A DNA stretch of 64,000 nucleotides from Paenibacillus turpanensis (GTDB taxonomy: Bacteria; Bacillota; Bacilli; Paenibacillales; YIM-B00363), in the NCBI RefSeq assembly GCF_011421635.1, contig NZ_WTLI01000004.1, positions 180,268 to 244,267 of the forward strand, written 5' to 3'. Below are positions 16,613-25,499 of the stretch, one piece after another. Both the position numbers and the translations under genes were made by a program. Under the pieces are notes generated by a model. The model saw only the letters and a program-made list of their open reading frames with translations, did no database searches and was not told the origin of the DNA. The number at the start of each line of letters is the position of its first letter. Positions within the stretch are counted from its first letter, which is position 1.

Positions 16613-18205
16613 ATGAAGAAGGAAGGAATGATTCATGTGGGTGACATTCTAAAAAAGGGTCAAAACATTATTTATAAAGCACGCAGTCAAGCGATTGGCC
16701 CGCTCGCTCCTAAGGAACGAATTCAACGCGCATTTGCGATTCGAGTACAAAATGCGCGGTTTTGGAAGAACCGTGCTCTTCCTATTCAGCGAACGAATGG
16801 CGACGAACAACGATTCCCCGATAAAATCGCAAATTACTCTAAAGCATTTCCTCACAATTCCTTGGGTGAAGTAAAGCTTCCTGCTTATCGAAAATATATC
16901 CGTACATTAAAAAGCGGCGATCCAGAAAAGTTTGAAAAGCTTCCGCTCGGTGGCATCGCCAAGCTTACGAATCCCCAAGCAGCGTACGCCTATGAGATGG
17001 TAGGCGCGGACAGTCATCAGCTGGCGCTCCCTCCCCCTCCCGCGTTTAGCAGTGCAGAAATGGCCGCTGAGCTCGTGGAGATTTATTGGATGGCTTTAGC
17101 GAGAGATGTTCCTTTTTCGGATTACGCGACCGATCCGCTTATTGCGCAAGCCAGCCGTGAGCTTTCTACCCTTACGGCATATCAAGGTCCTACCTTAGAT
17201 GGGCGAGTGACACCGCGCTGTTTATTTCGCGAAACGATCCCTGGAAGCTTGACGGGTCCTCGTGTTTCGCAATTTTTGCTGCAGCCTATCCCTTTCGTGT
17301 CCACAGCGATCACACAGCGTTATCGCACCACCGAACCCGGCAGTGACTATCTCACTTCTTACGACGATTGGTTAGCTGTGCAAAACGGCGATCTTCCAGC
17401 ATCATCGTCTGATTTTGACCCCATTCCCCGCTACATCCGAAATGGTCGCGATCTAGCCGAATGGGTGCACAACGACCGCTCGATTGACGGGGGTGAGATT
17501 GCATGCCGAATTCTGCTCAGCTACGGCGATCAGGCCTGGGATCCCGCAAACCCCTACTTTCGATCCAGAACACAAGTGGGATTTCCTACGTTCGGCTCGC
17601 CGCATGTTTTGGATTTTGTCACCCGTGCGGCTCGCCCCGCGCTGGAAGCTGCCTGGTTTCAGAAGTGGCTGGTGCATCGCCGGCTTCGGCCGGAGGAATA
17701 CGGCGGACGCATCCATAACCAAAAGACCGGTGCCGCGGAGTATCCTATTAATCGGGAAATTTTACAATCACAAGCGCTGGCCGAAACCTTCCGGAAATAC
17801 GGCACCTACCTATTACCCCAGGTTTATCCAGAAGGCTGCCCGACCCACCCGTCTTATCCAGCCGGTCATTCTACTTTTATTGGAGCTATGGTCACGATGC
17901 TGAAGGCATTTTTTAACGAATCATTTGTAATTCCTAATCCGGTCATTCCCACCCGCGACGGCCTCTCCTTAATACCGTATGAAGGTCCTCCTCTTACTGT
18001 GGGAGGGGAACTGAATAAGCTTGCCGGCAATATCGGCACAGGCAGAATCTTTGCAGGTGTCCATTTTCGCACCAGCAATGAGAATGGTATGCGCTTGGGT
18101 GAGAAGATCGCAATCGGAATTATGCGCGATTACCGCAAAACGTATAATGAGGCGTTTGCGGGGTTTACCTTGACGAAGTTTGACGGTACGACCATTCGAA
18201 TCTAA
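16613..18205 (+). CDS. Vanadium-dependent haloperoxidase-like protein
   Basis: About 530 residues with the PAP2-type vanadate site laid out as in algal and cyanobacterial bromoperoxidases: KWLVHRRLRPEEYGG (K351, R359), HPSYPAGHSTF (H412 and acid-base H419) and GRIFAGVHFRTS (R478, H484). The vanadate-contacting Ser of fungal enzymes is Ala in YPAGH. There is no signal peptide. The enzyme would oxidise bromide or chloride with H2O2, or act as a phosphatase. The start is uncertain: ATGs at 16613 and 16628 have poorly spaced ribosome binding sites, while GTG at 16637 follows GGAAGG by ten bases. Confidence 0.88.
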   Translation: MKKEGMIHVGDILKKGQNIIYKARSQAIGPLAPKERIQRAFAIRVQNARFWKNRALPIQRTNGDEQRFPDKIANYSKAFPHNSLGEVKLPAYRKYIRTLKSGDPEKFEKLPLGGIAKLTNPQAAYAYEMVGADSHQLALPPPPAFSSAEMAAELVEIYWMALARDVPFSDYATDPLIAQASRELSTLTAYQGPTLDGRVTPRCLFRETIPGSLTGPRVSQFLLQPIPFVSTAITQRYRTTEPGSDYLTSYDDWLAVQNGDLPASSSDFDPIPRYIRNGRDLAEWVHNDRSIDGGEIACRILLSYGDQAWDPANPYFRSRTQVGFPTFGSPHVLDFVTRAARPALEAAWFQKWLVHRRLRPEEYGGRIHNQKTGAAEYPINREILQSQALAETFRKYGTYLLPQVYPEGCPTHPSYPAGHSTFIGAMVTMLKAFFNESFVIPNPVIPTRDGLSLIPYEGPPLTVGGELNKLAGNIGTGRIFAGVHFRTSNENGMRLGEKIAIGIMRDYRKTYNEAFAGFTLTKFDGTTIRI

Positions 18206-18229
18206 ACGGCTCCAGCCGCTGTATAAAAA

Positions 18230-18257
18230 GGAGGCAGGACCAACAATTCCAGCCTCC
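18230..18257 (+). terminator. Weak hairpin after the haloperoxidase gene
   Basis: GGAGGC...GCCTCC six-pair stem followed by TCTCATTG, with almost no U-tract. Possibly a weak terminator. Confidence 0.35.
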
Positions 18258-18272
18258 TCTCATTGCAAGTAG

Positions 18273-18325
18273 AAAAGGGGGTGTCCCAAAAGTCATCGTA
18301 GATGACTGAGGGACACCCCCTTTTC
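18273..18325. repeat. Perfect long hairpin inside the IS left end
   Basis: AAAAGGGGGTGTCCC (18273-18287) is exactly complementary to GGGACACCCCCTTTT (18311-18325). A second perfect stem, AGTCATC-GTA-GATGACT, lies inside it. It would fold in any read-through RNA and end in TTTT, so it probably insulates the transposase gene from outside transcription. Confidence 0.7.
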
Positions 18326-18404
18326 GTCATTTTGTAAAACAAAAAGAAACCGTTTTTTAGTAAAATGGAAGTGCGACCAACCATTTACGAAAGGAACGGT
18401 TTCT

Positions 18405-19964
18405 TTGTACATTCAATATACCATGGACCAACTTCATCTGCCAATGGACTTGGAGGACGACATCCCTCTCCATCACCTCGTTCGAGTTGTCAACGAAGCG
18501 GTTAATCGTTTGGACGATCAAATCTTCAAAGATGCTTATCCTGGTGGAGGGCGAGATAGCTACCATCCCAAGATGCTCACCAAAGTCATCATTTACGCCT
18601 ACACACAACGAATCTACTCCTCTCGTCAAATTGCCAAAGCCGTCCGCGAGAATATCATGTTTATGTGGATTGCTGGCAGACAACGCCCAGATTTCCGCAC
18701 CATTAATCGCTTTCGCTCCGAACGTATGAAGGATGTACTGGAGACCGTTTTCACCGGCGTACTTCAATTCCTTGCTGAGGAAAAGTACGTTAAGCTCGAA
18801 CACTACTTTGTCGACGGCACCAAGATCGAAGCAAACGCCAATCGATACACGTTCGTCTGGGGTAAAGCGGTCGTGAAGCAGAAGGCGAAGCTGCAAGAGA
18901 AGGTGCAGGCGCTGTTTGCAACAATCGAAGCGGCGGAAAAGCAAGAAGAGCGCGAGCAACCAGAGCTAGATCTTGCTGAGCTTGGTGAGGCATCCGCGCT
19001 AACCAGCGAAAAACTGGAGGCCGCTGTTCAGCAGCTGGAGACGAAACTACAAACCCAAACGAACGACAAGCCGCTAAAGAAAGCGGTACGAGCGATCCGT
19101 AAAGACTTGCTGCCGCGTTTGCAAAAATACGAGACCCAGCAAGAGATTCTTGGGGATTGGAATAGCTTCAGCAAGACCGATCCCGATGCTACGTTCATGC
19201 GAATGAAGGAAGATCACATGCAGAATGGCCAGCTCAAGCCCGGCTACAACGTGCAAATCGGAACGGAAAACCAATTCATTATCGGCTACAGCTTGCACCA
19301 ACGCCCGACCGACACGCGTTGCCTAAAGCCGCACTTGGAGAAAGTCAAAGCTGCTTTGGGAAAGCTGCCGAATACCATCATCGCAGATGCGGGGTATGGT
19401 GGTGAAGAAAACTATGCTTACTTAGAGAGTGAGCAGTTGGAAGCATTGGTGAAGTACAGTACGTATCACAAGGAAAAATCGAGGAAGTGGCAGCAAGATA
19501 TCAGCAAGCTGGACAACTGGCAGTACAATCAGGCCGAAGACACGTGGACGTGTGCGGCTGGACGCAAGCTGCTGTTCCGTTATGAAAGCAAGGAGAAGAC
19601 GGAGAGCGGATTTGAAATACAAAAGCGACATTATCGTAGTGAAAGCTGTGAAGGCTGTCCACTTAGAGAAGCTTGTACAAAAGCCAAAGGGAATCGTGAA
19701 ATCAGTGTAAGTATGAGGTACTTCCGTTATAAGCAGCAAGCCCGTAAGATCCTGAGGAGCGAGGAAGGATACGCCCTGTCGGTCCGGAGAATGATCGAAC
19801 CGGAGAGTGTATTCGGTCAAATAAAAAACAATCGGGGATACCGACGCTTTCTGCTTCGAGGCCTGCCAAAGGTGAGCCTTGAGGTCGGGTGGCTTTCGCT
19901 CGCCCATAACTTGCTCAAGAAGGCAGCAACAGACCATAAAAGAGAAATGGCGATGCAGGGATAA
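18405..19964 (+). CDS. IS1182-family transposase
   Basis: 519 residues, apparently full length. The N-terminal part DDIPLHHLVRVVNEAV is typical of the family. The DDE elements are visible as YFVDGTKIEANANRYTF, ADAGYGGEENYAYL and a C-terminal MIEPESVFGQIKNNRGYRRF. A zinc-like cluster CEGCPLREAC precedes the last acidic residue. TTG at 18405 follows AAAGGA with good spacing and gives the family-type MYIQYTMDQ start; ATG at 18423 is the alternative. The frame is undisturbed, so the element may be active. Confidence 0.93.
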   Translation: MYIQYTMDQLHLPMDLEDDIPLHHLVRVVNEAVNRLDDQIFKDAYPGGGRDSYHPKMLTKVIIYAYTQRIYSSRQIAKAVRENIMFMWIAGRQRPDFRTINRFRSERMKDVLETVFTGVLQFLAEEKYVKLEHYFVDGTKIEANANRYTFVWGKAVVKQKAKLQEKVQALFATIEAAEKQEEREQPELDLAELGEASALTSEKLEAAVQQLETKLQTQTNDKPLKKAVRAIRKDLLPRLQKYETQQEILGDWNSFSKTDPDATFMRMKEDHMQNGQLKPGYNVQIGTENQFIIGYSLHQRPTDTRCLKPHLEKVKAALGKLPNTIIADAGYGGEENYAYLESEQLEALVKYSTYHKEKSRKWQQDISKLDNWQYNQAEDTWTCAAGRKLLFRYESKEKTESGFEIQKRHYRSESCEGCPLREACTKAKGNREISVSMRYFRYKQQARKILRSEEGYALSVRRMIEPESVFGQIKNNRGYRRFLLRGLPKVSLEVGWLSLAHNLLKKAATDHKREMAMQG

Positions 19965-19984
19965 CCTCCCAAGCATCGCCATTT
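19947..19984 (+). terminator. Terminator of the transposase gene
   Basis: AAATGGCGATGC pairs perfectly with GCATCGCCATTT across 14 bases and is followed by CTTCATTTTC. It overlaps the last codons of the transposase. Confidence 0.75.
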
Positions 19985-20057
19985 CTTCATTTTCGCCGAC
20001 TGTTTCATCATTTGAGCTATCTCATGAATCAAACAAACCTACTTTTGAGACAGCCTC

Positions 20058-20171
20058 TTCAGGTTTTTATGGTTGTTCTTCTAACGATACGACCACTGGT
20101 ATTCAAACTATGGGGTGTCATATTGGTAGGGGAAAGATTCACCACTTTATGACCATTAACTATCCTATTAA
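20058..20171. other. Residual sequence between IS1182 right end and the AT-rich cassette
   Basis: No gene. One plus-strand frame stays open across the IS junction to a stop near 20175 (ending HHFMTINYPIN) and could be the tail of an interrupted gene; it is not recognised. Confidence 0.25.
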
Positions 20172-21887
20172 TTAATATGCCACTGTTTTCTGCCCAGGCA
20201 GTTTCGCATCAGTATACTGTCTATAGGAATGATAAATATCCGTGAGCAAATTCAGCCCTGTTACCAGCATGGCAATCTGCCTTTTAGGTTTGTCATGATG
20301 AAGAGGAATCATACTTAAAAATAAAATTCCCTCTATAAATTGAACTGCTCTTCGTTTCTCTGTACTCTCCCCGAGGAAAATATCATCGAACAACTCCGAA
20401 ATCTTCCGATGCTCGGCAGTCAAATATAATTTATAAGTTACACAGTTTTCGATTCGATTATAGTAAAAATGATCCCGAACGATAAAATCATAAAAGCTTC
20501 GGACAGAATGGGACAGTTTCGCAATATCATACAGAATGTCGCCTTGAACGGTGAAAGTTCCGAACGAGCCTCGTGGGTCAATTAATCTAAAAATTTTCGA
20601 CTGCGGATTGTATAAAATATTACTAAAACAAAAATCCCCGTGGATAATCCCAAATTCCTTCTTAACAGGAATACACCAATCAAATAAGGTTTCAATCGAT
20701 CCCAAACAATCATTCAACGAAAGAAGTTGTTTTCCATTAAGTATACACCCATGGGATAATTTTTTAAGCTCTTCGTGAAAAACGTAATTTACAAGCCTCT
20801 CTAAAGTTTTATCTACGTACATCTCCTTTTGGGCAGCAAGCTTTTGTAAATAAGAAATATTATACTCAGACTGCTTCTCTAAAAAGAGCGTGGTAATCCA
20901 CTTTAAATCACTAAGAATATGTCTCCACTGCCCTGTTTCCAGTCTTCCATGCACAAACAGCTCAGCAAGCGTTTGGTACCCGTAATACTCCATCGAAACA
21001 TAAGGATCGTTGGTATCCAGAGAATAGGAAAATACTCTTGGAATTAGAAAGCACAAATCCTCTGGGAGTTCTAAATACCACTCGATTTCCTTAATAAGTT
21101 TTGATTTATTTTCACTTCGTTTTGTCAAAATTCCTCTTCGATTATCGATGCTGATTTGATTAAATGACCTTGCTCTTAGCTTTTGTGTGCTGTCAAACCA
21201 CTTGTCTAAATGCCCTACATCCACCCATTCATTTTTATCAACCTTTGTATGAATTATCTTTTCCTGCTCATGATAAAGGGTCAGGGCATCATAAATTGAC
21301 TCCGATCCCGCCATAATCGATTTCTCAATCGATTCGTTCAAGAACTTCTTAAATAACAATGCATTGGTTATTTTAAATAAACCGACCACCGCTTCTAGCT
21401 CCTGCTCGGTTTCAAGCACTCTCTTGTCGACGAAACGGAGATGTCCATCTAGATCTTTATCCACGATTGTCCATCGTCTTGCTTCCTCGACAGTGGCAGT
21501 AACAATATAGGATCTCTCATCATGCATTTCGGCAACCCGGGATGCTGAGATATACGTGTCTCCATAATTGATAATTAATCGTGTCGTCTCTTCGATTTCA
21601 ATTGCAGAAATTATTTTCCATACAGTATGTCCAATATCCATCGTGTTGCCCACGTTAACAATTTCAATAGGAAGTTCTGAAAACCGCACCACTTGCTCAA
21701 CCATTTCCATACCTTCACTGCAACCTACAACCATACGGTACCCAAGAGAGCGATATGTTTCATAAAGTTGAAGCAAAAGAGTTGAGTCATCAAACGGCAT
21801 ACAAACCGGAGAAATTGGACCGAATATCGTCCTCATTTCCTCCGAGATCAATTTTGCGCAGGGGATAATTACTAGCTTATCATTCAT
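20172..21887 (-). CDS. Nucleotidyltransferase-like / APH-choline-kinase-like fusion
   Basis: 571 residues, two parts. Residues 1-240 follow the sugar-nucleotidyltransferase fold (IINYGDTYIS at 105-114 as the metal Asp strand, WVDVGHLDKW near 221 at the domain end), but the nucleotide-binding glycine signature is missing and replaced by IIPCAKLISEEMRTIFG. Residues about 255-560 are an aminoglycoside/choline-kinase-like domain with Brenner motif HGDFCFSN (416-423) and metal-binding IDPRG (436-440). Such enzymes phosphorylate small alcohols or sugars; LicA and LicC do so and then activate with CTP. It is the last gene of four on this strand, overlapping its predecessor by eight bases. Base composition is AT-rich compared with the flanks. 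Confidence 0.75.
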   Translation of the reverse strand: MNDKLVIIPCAKLISEEMRTIFGPISPVCMPFDDSTLLLQLYETYRSLGYRMVVGCSEGMEMVEQVVRFSELPIEIVNVGNTMDIGHTVWKIISAIEIEETTRLIINYGDTYISASRVAEMHDERSYIVTATVEEARRWTIVDKDLDGHLRFVDKRVLETEQELEAVVGLFKITNALLFKKFLNESIEKSIMAGSESIYDALTLYHEQEKIIHTKVDKNEWVDVGHLDKWFDSTQKLRARSFNQISIDNRRGILTKRSENKSKLIKEIEWYLELPEDLCFLIPRVFSYSLDTNDPYVSMEYYGYQTLAELFVHGRLETGQWRHILSDLKWITTLFLEKQSEYNISYLQKLAAQKEMYVDKTLERLVNYVFHEELKKLSHGCILNGKQLLSLNDCLGSIETLFDWCIPVKKEFGIIHGDFCFSNILYNPQSKIFRLIDPRGSFGTFTVQGDILYDIAKLSHSVRSFYDFIVRDHFYYNRIENCVTYKLYLTAEHRKISELFDDIFLGESTEKRRAVQFIEGILFLSMIPLHHDKPKRQIAMLVTGLNLLTDIYHSYRQYTDAKLPGQKTVAY

Positions 21888-22608
21888 ATTGAATACCGCT
21901 TAATAAAACGCTGGATGCCGCCAACTCATCCGGAGTTCCTATAGGTATAATTTTAGACCGATCAATTACGTGGGCAAAAACTTGCCCATGGTTAAGAATG
22001 AGAGCTTCGTACATTGGCGCCACGTAAGTTTCCTTGTAGTTGCTTTGGCTACGAATATATGTCCATTCGTAGCACTCCAAAAATCTTTTCCCGCTTGAAA
22101 AATAATAAAAACCAATCGTTGCGAAATTGGAAATCCTAATTTTCTCCGCTACCTGGATTACTTTGTCTGTCTTGTCTATTTCAGCAAAGCTCCAGTGTTC
22201 ACCCTCAGCTTCAAACACAGGAATCCATCCCTCAAAACTGCACGAAATAAGCTCAGGTTTAAGCTCAGTTGGGCTTACAAAGGTATCTATATTATAAATG
22301 GCTACCTGCTCTAATGGATCAAGAGTTTCAATGGCGATTTTAGCCGTCTCCGCCTGTCCAGATGTCAGTTGATCAGTTTCAATGATGCTCCCTGATATCG
22401 ACATTCTCTTAAGCTTATCTTCTATAAATTCTGACGTACCTGTTTTTGAAACAAACACAAAATGAGCGTTTGTAAAAAAATTACGTAGAGAAAGCATTGC
22501 CCATTCAAACATCGACTTTCCATTCACCATGATTTCGTATTTAGGTTGAGAAAACCCAACTTTCTTAAAACGACTTCCCTCTCCGGCCATTGTGATTACT
22601 ATATTCAT
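21880..22608 (-). CDS. Sugar/phospho-compound nucleotidyltransferase
   Basis: 242 residues with the intact pyrophosphorylase signature MAGEGSRFKKVGFSQPKYEIMVNGKSMFEWA, the metal Asp in IYNIDTFV, and further acidic residues in the second half. It resembles NTP transferases from capsule loci that activate sugars or phospho-alcohols as NDP/CDP derivatives. It overlaps the HAD gene by four bases upstream and the fusion gene by eight downstream, so the three form one translation-coupled unit. The complete active site here may compensate for the degenerate one in the fusion protein. The exact substrate is unknown. Confidence 0.82.
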   Translation of the reverse strand: MNIVITMAGEGSRFKKVGFSQPKYEIMVNGKSMFEWAMLSLRNFFTNAHFVFVSKTGTSEFIEDKLKRMSISGSIIETDQLTSGQAETAKIAIETLDPLEQVAIYNIDTFVSPTELKPELISCSFEGWIPVFEAEGEHWSFAEIDKTDKVIQVAEKIRISNFATIGFYYFSSGKRFLECYEWTYIRSQSNYKETYVAPMYEALILNHGQVFAHVIDRSKIIPIGTPDELAASSVLLSGIQYE

Positions 22609-23033
22609 TCTCCTTCTACCTGGCCATTTCTCATATTTAGTAGATTAGCATCCTGTTCCAACAAGTTTTTGATCTCATCAATACTTTTAGTTAAGAACTC
22701 GATAGGTCGAATAGCACGGTCATCTACGTAAAAGCCCTCTTTTCCACACCACGGTTTTCCCAAATATATCTCATCATAAGGGATACTATGCTTTTCAAGC
22801 CAAGAAACCATAACAGGCAGTGTATTGGCATTGATTAGGCCTAAATTACCTTCATAAGTGCGCATTTGGCGGCTTGAGTACAACGTTATATAAAAACCTT
22901 GAGTTTTAAATTGCCTTACTCGTTCAATCATCGATACAATTGGCTGTGCATTACCATAATCCCCAGGAATTTCTGGGCTTAAGCATATTGTACTATCGAC
23001 ATCTATAACGATCGTTCTGTTATTGGACTTCAT
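22605..23033 (-). CDS. Small HAD-fold phosphatase of capsule type
   Basis: 142 residues. HAD motif I is VIDVDSTICLS (two catalytic Asp), motif II ITLYSSRQMR, and motif IV FYVDDRAIRP with adjacent acidic residues. There is no cap domain, as in short phosphatases found with nucleotidyltransferases in polysaccharide loci, where they dephosphorylate a sugar intermediate before activation. GAGGAAACG precedes the ATG. It is separated by 158 bases from the upstream glycosyltransferase-like gene. Confidence 0.8.
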   Translation of the reverse strand: MKSNNRTIVIDVDSTICLSPEIPGDYGNAQPIVSMIERVRQFKTQGFYITLYSSRQMRTYEGNLGLINANTLPVMVSWLEKHSIPYDEIYLGKPWCGKEGFYVDDRAIRPIEFLTKSIDEIKNLLEQDANLLNMRNGQVEGE

Positions 23034-23191
23034 CGTTTCCTCCGTATATCACCAATATAGTAAACACCAATATATCCCAATCACTTTATCGGATTTTTTC
23101 ATGAAGATCTAAAGAGGTTTTCAGATAATGATTTAAAAATTAGATACCGGAACTACGAAAACGAGATTGTAATAATTAATCCCTCGTTTCT

Positions 23192-24046
23192 TTAAATGAC
23201 CTGTTCCATAAGCCTTCGAACAATTACTCTATATAAGTTGTTATACTCACGCGGGAAACCTTTTAATGCATACAACGTTGAAAAGTCATATAAATGCTCA
23301 GTTTTAGGATTATGGTAAACTCCATAGCGAATTTGAAACACGGTATCCATTGTGATCTTATCACCAATCGTATGTGGCCCATATGCAATTGGCGTTCCGT
23401 GATCTTCCTCCATCGCCTTCATAAGGGTAGGATAAAACACTTCCTCCCTTGGATAGAGCGGTTGATTACTCTCCCCGTAACAGTAAAAGTTGTCGATAAG
23501 ATCAAGCATTTGTGTAAACGTCTCTTTTTTATAAAATGTTCCTTCCACCGGGGAAAGGTACGCTTTCTTACAGCCAACGTACTGAAGTAGTTTCTTTAAC
23601 TCGTTATCCTTCTCCATTATCGGATTCCAATGCCAAGCCTCAAAAAGATGAGGGGACACACCATTCTGCCTTCTCTCAATATAATTAATTGAGCCGTGCC
23701 TTAGATAAAGGTCATTACTTGCGTGCAATACAAAGTAATCAAAATCGACTACAGAACATGCGTGACGGAAGTTTGAATTGTGAAGATACATTAGGTCGCC
23801 CCATTGAGTCGGGTAGGAATATGGGTTTACAATTACATCTTCCATATCTATAAAATTGTAGGCTCGGTCTGAAAATATCTCGTCTGGCATTTTAAACCCT
23901 CTAGAGATATGGATTACAATTACGCATTCGTTATTGTAGTAAAAACGCAAATTATTAATTTGATCTACAACTATATCCGGTGCTTCATGCACAGGTATCG
24001 ATATGCAAACTTTATATTTCATTTTCTTGCTCTTGTCAGGATTCAT
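23192..24046 (-). CDS. Putative GT-A-type glycosyltransferase of the cassette
   Basis: 284 residues. The N-terminus KVCISIPVHEAPDIVVDQINNLRFYYN matches the first beta-alpha unit of GT-A folds, and FDYFVLHASNDLYLRHGS resembles a donor/metal region although there is no classical DxD. It loosely recalls core-2/I-branching enzymes, but family membership is not firm. ATG at 24046 is chosen because GAGAGGA lies just upstream; a TTG at 24061 is the longer alternative. First gene of the AT-rich operon. Confidence 0.6.
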   Translation of the reverse strand: MNPDKSKKMKYKVCISIPVHEAPDIVVDQINNLRFYYNNECVIVIHISRGFKMPDEIFSDRAYNFIDMEDVIVNPYSYPTQWGDLMYLHNSNFRHACSVVDFDYFVLHASNDLYLRHGSINYIERRQNGVSPHLFEAWHWNPIMEKDNELKKLLQYVGCKKAYLSPVEGTFYKKETFTQMLDLIDNFYCYGESNQPLYPREEVFYPTLMKAMEEDHGTPIAYGPHTIGDKITMDTVFQIRYGVYHNPKTEHLYDFSTLYALKGFPREYNNLYRVIVRRLMEQVI

Positions 24047-24100
24047 ACGCGTTCCTCTCAATAGTTATACTTGATCTATCGTTACACTAAGATTAAAATT

Positions 24101-24128
24101 ATTCTACTAATTATTTAGTGTTTTCCAA
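24101..24128 (-). promoter_or_regulatory. Promoter of the AT-rich four-gene cassette
   Basis: On the minus strand TTGGAA, 16 bases, TAGAAT, about 55 bases ahead of the first ATG. Confidence 0.45.
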
Positions 24129-24341
24129 TTACTTATAGCATTCTTAGCAGATAATGTCGATAGTTATTCAATTGATAATCTTATTTCTCTTATATATTCA
24201 AGTTATAAGATAAGGTGCATTTCTCTGAATCCTAACCAGATAAAAAAGAACCGCCAGTAAGGGTAAAGTGCACCCCTTAAAGTAGACATTGGGAAACACC
24301 CCTGGTGTAGACCGATCAATACTTTAGGGGGTGCTTTTCAT

Positions 24342-24636
24342 TTGGCTATAAAGGGACAGAAGTTCAAAACGTATCCATCATCTTTGAAACGGGAGGCCGT
24401 CGGCTACTTGTTAAAGAAAGTTGGACTGACAGAGAAGCTCGCAGTTCACTTTGGAATCAACGTTCTTAAGCGGTAAAGCTTTGGGTTCGTATGTTTCGGG
24501 AACAAGGCGAAGATTCATTCATCGACCTCACCCACTCCAGATGGAGACAGCGGAAGTTCGAATTATTCGAAGTCTCGAGAACGAAATGGACGATTTAAAA
24601 AAGTGGATGGAAACCCCTAACAAGGAGGTGCGGTGA
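24342..24636 (+). pseudogene. orfA of IS3-type element, frameshifted
   Basis: Frame 1 (TTG at 24342) reads FKTYPSSLKREAVGYLLKKVGLTEKLAVHFGINVLKR and hits a stop at 24474. The continuation KLWVRMFREQGEDSF is in the next frame, and the leucine-zipper part VRIIRSLENEMDDLKKWMETPNKEVR in the third. At least two frameshifts separate the pieces, so no functional protein is made. Confidence 0.75.
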
Positions 24637-25408
24637 TTGAACAAGAGTTGTTGATGCACTAAGACATCGTTAGACCATTGAGAGTTTGTGTAAGCACCTC
24701 GCGATTTCAAGGAGTGGATATCACAAGTACCGGAAGCGCAACTTCACAGATCGCGGTCTCGAGTGCAAAGCTCAAATCCAGGCCATATACAACGCCCGCG
24801 ACGGGACCTGGGGGTACCGTCAGATTCAAATGGAGTTGTTCCGAAAATACAAAGTCATCGTTAACCAAAAGCGCGTTCACGGCTTATGCAACTAATAGGG
24901 TTAATGGCGATCATTCGACGTAAACGCTATTACCCTTCGACATATCAGACTGTTGTCTCGGATGGCCGGATCGTAGAAAACTTACCAACGAGAAGTGGGT
25001 TACGGACGTGACGCAATCTAATATAGGGGAGAAAAAGTTGTATGTGTAGGCAATTAAGGATTTGTACAACAACGAAATCGTTTTGTACCACCTGTGTCTA
25101 AACAACGATAAAGAACTCGTGCCTCAGACGTTCCGCATGGCTTTCGCAATACGAAAAGACGTGACTGGGCTGATCGTTCACAGCGATCAGCCAGCCACGT
25201 CTCACTACTACACATGCTGCCAAAGGTTGGCGCCCAAATTAGCTTGTCACGCAGAGGCAACTGTTTAGATAACGCCTCAATGGAGAGCTTCTTCCCGTTC
25301 CTAATAAACGGAGGGGCTCTACCCTTATGATATTTAACATTGGACGAGGCACAAAAGAGAATTATTCAGTATTTCCGTTTTTATAACGAAGATTTTCTTG
25401 TTAATTAG
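24634..25408 (+). pseudogene. orfB (rve/DDE) of IS3-type element, degraded
   Basis: Recognisable pieces in shifting frames: ISRSGYHKYRKRN, then GTWGYRQIQMELFRKYKVIVNQKRVHGL, the catalytic segment KWVTDVTQSNIGEKKLYV (first Asp) followed by a stop, KDLYNNEIVLYHL, GLIVHSDQ (second Asp), CLDNASMESFF (third acidic) and a tail RIIQYFRFYNEDF. Stops and shifts occur between most of them. Inactive unless rescued in trans. Confidence 0.8.
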
Positions 25409-25499
25409 GTCTTGACCATAGTTCTGACAATTTCAATGTTGATTATTTCATGCTTAATTGTGGTTAATGTGAGTCCATATCATTTTCCTTAACACTTTC

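Larger units (their letters stand above)
18277..20057 (+). mobile_element. Intact IS1182-type insertion sequence
   Basis: A complete transposase gene lies between imperfect terminal inverted repeats. The left end GGGTGTCCCAAAAGT (18279-18293) and the reverse complement of the right end (20041-20055) match at about 13 of 15 positions. The length of about 1.78 kb suits the family. No clear target duplication was found in the flanks. It forms the left border of an AT-rich cassette. Confidence 0.8.
24262..25420 (+). mobile_element. Decayed IS3-type insertion sequence
   Basis: Remains of an orfA/orfB element broken by several stops and frame changes. The left end GTAAAGTGCACCCCTTAAAGTAGAC is typical of one IS3 subgroup; the right end near 25400-25420 is badly eroded. 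The left end contains a 14/15-matching inverted repeat (24270-24284 with 24320-24334). Confidence 0.7.

Noticed and set aside
24262..25420. Functional IS3 element with programmed frameshift
   Set aside because: Multiple stops and frame changes in both orfs, more than one programmed slip could bridge.
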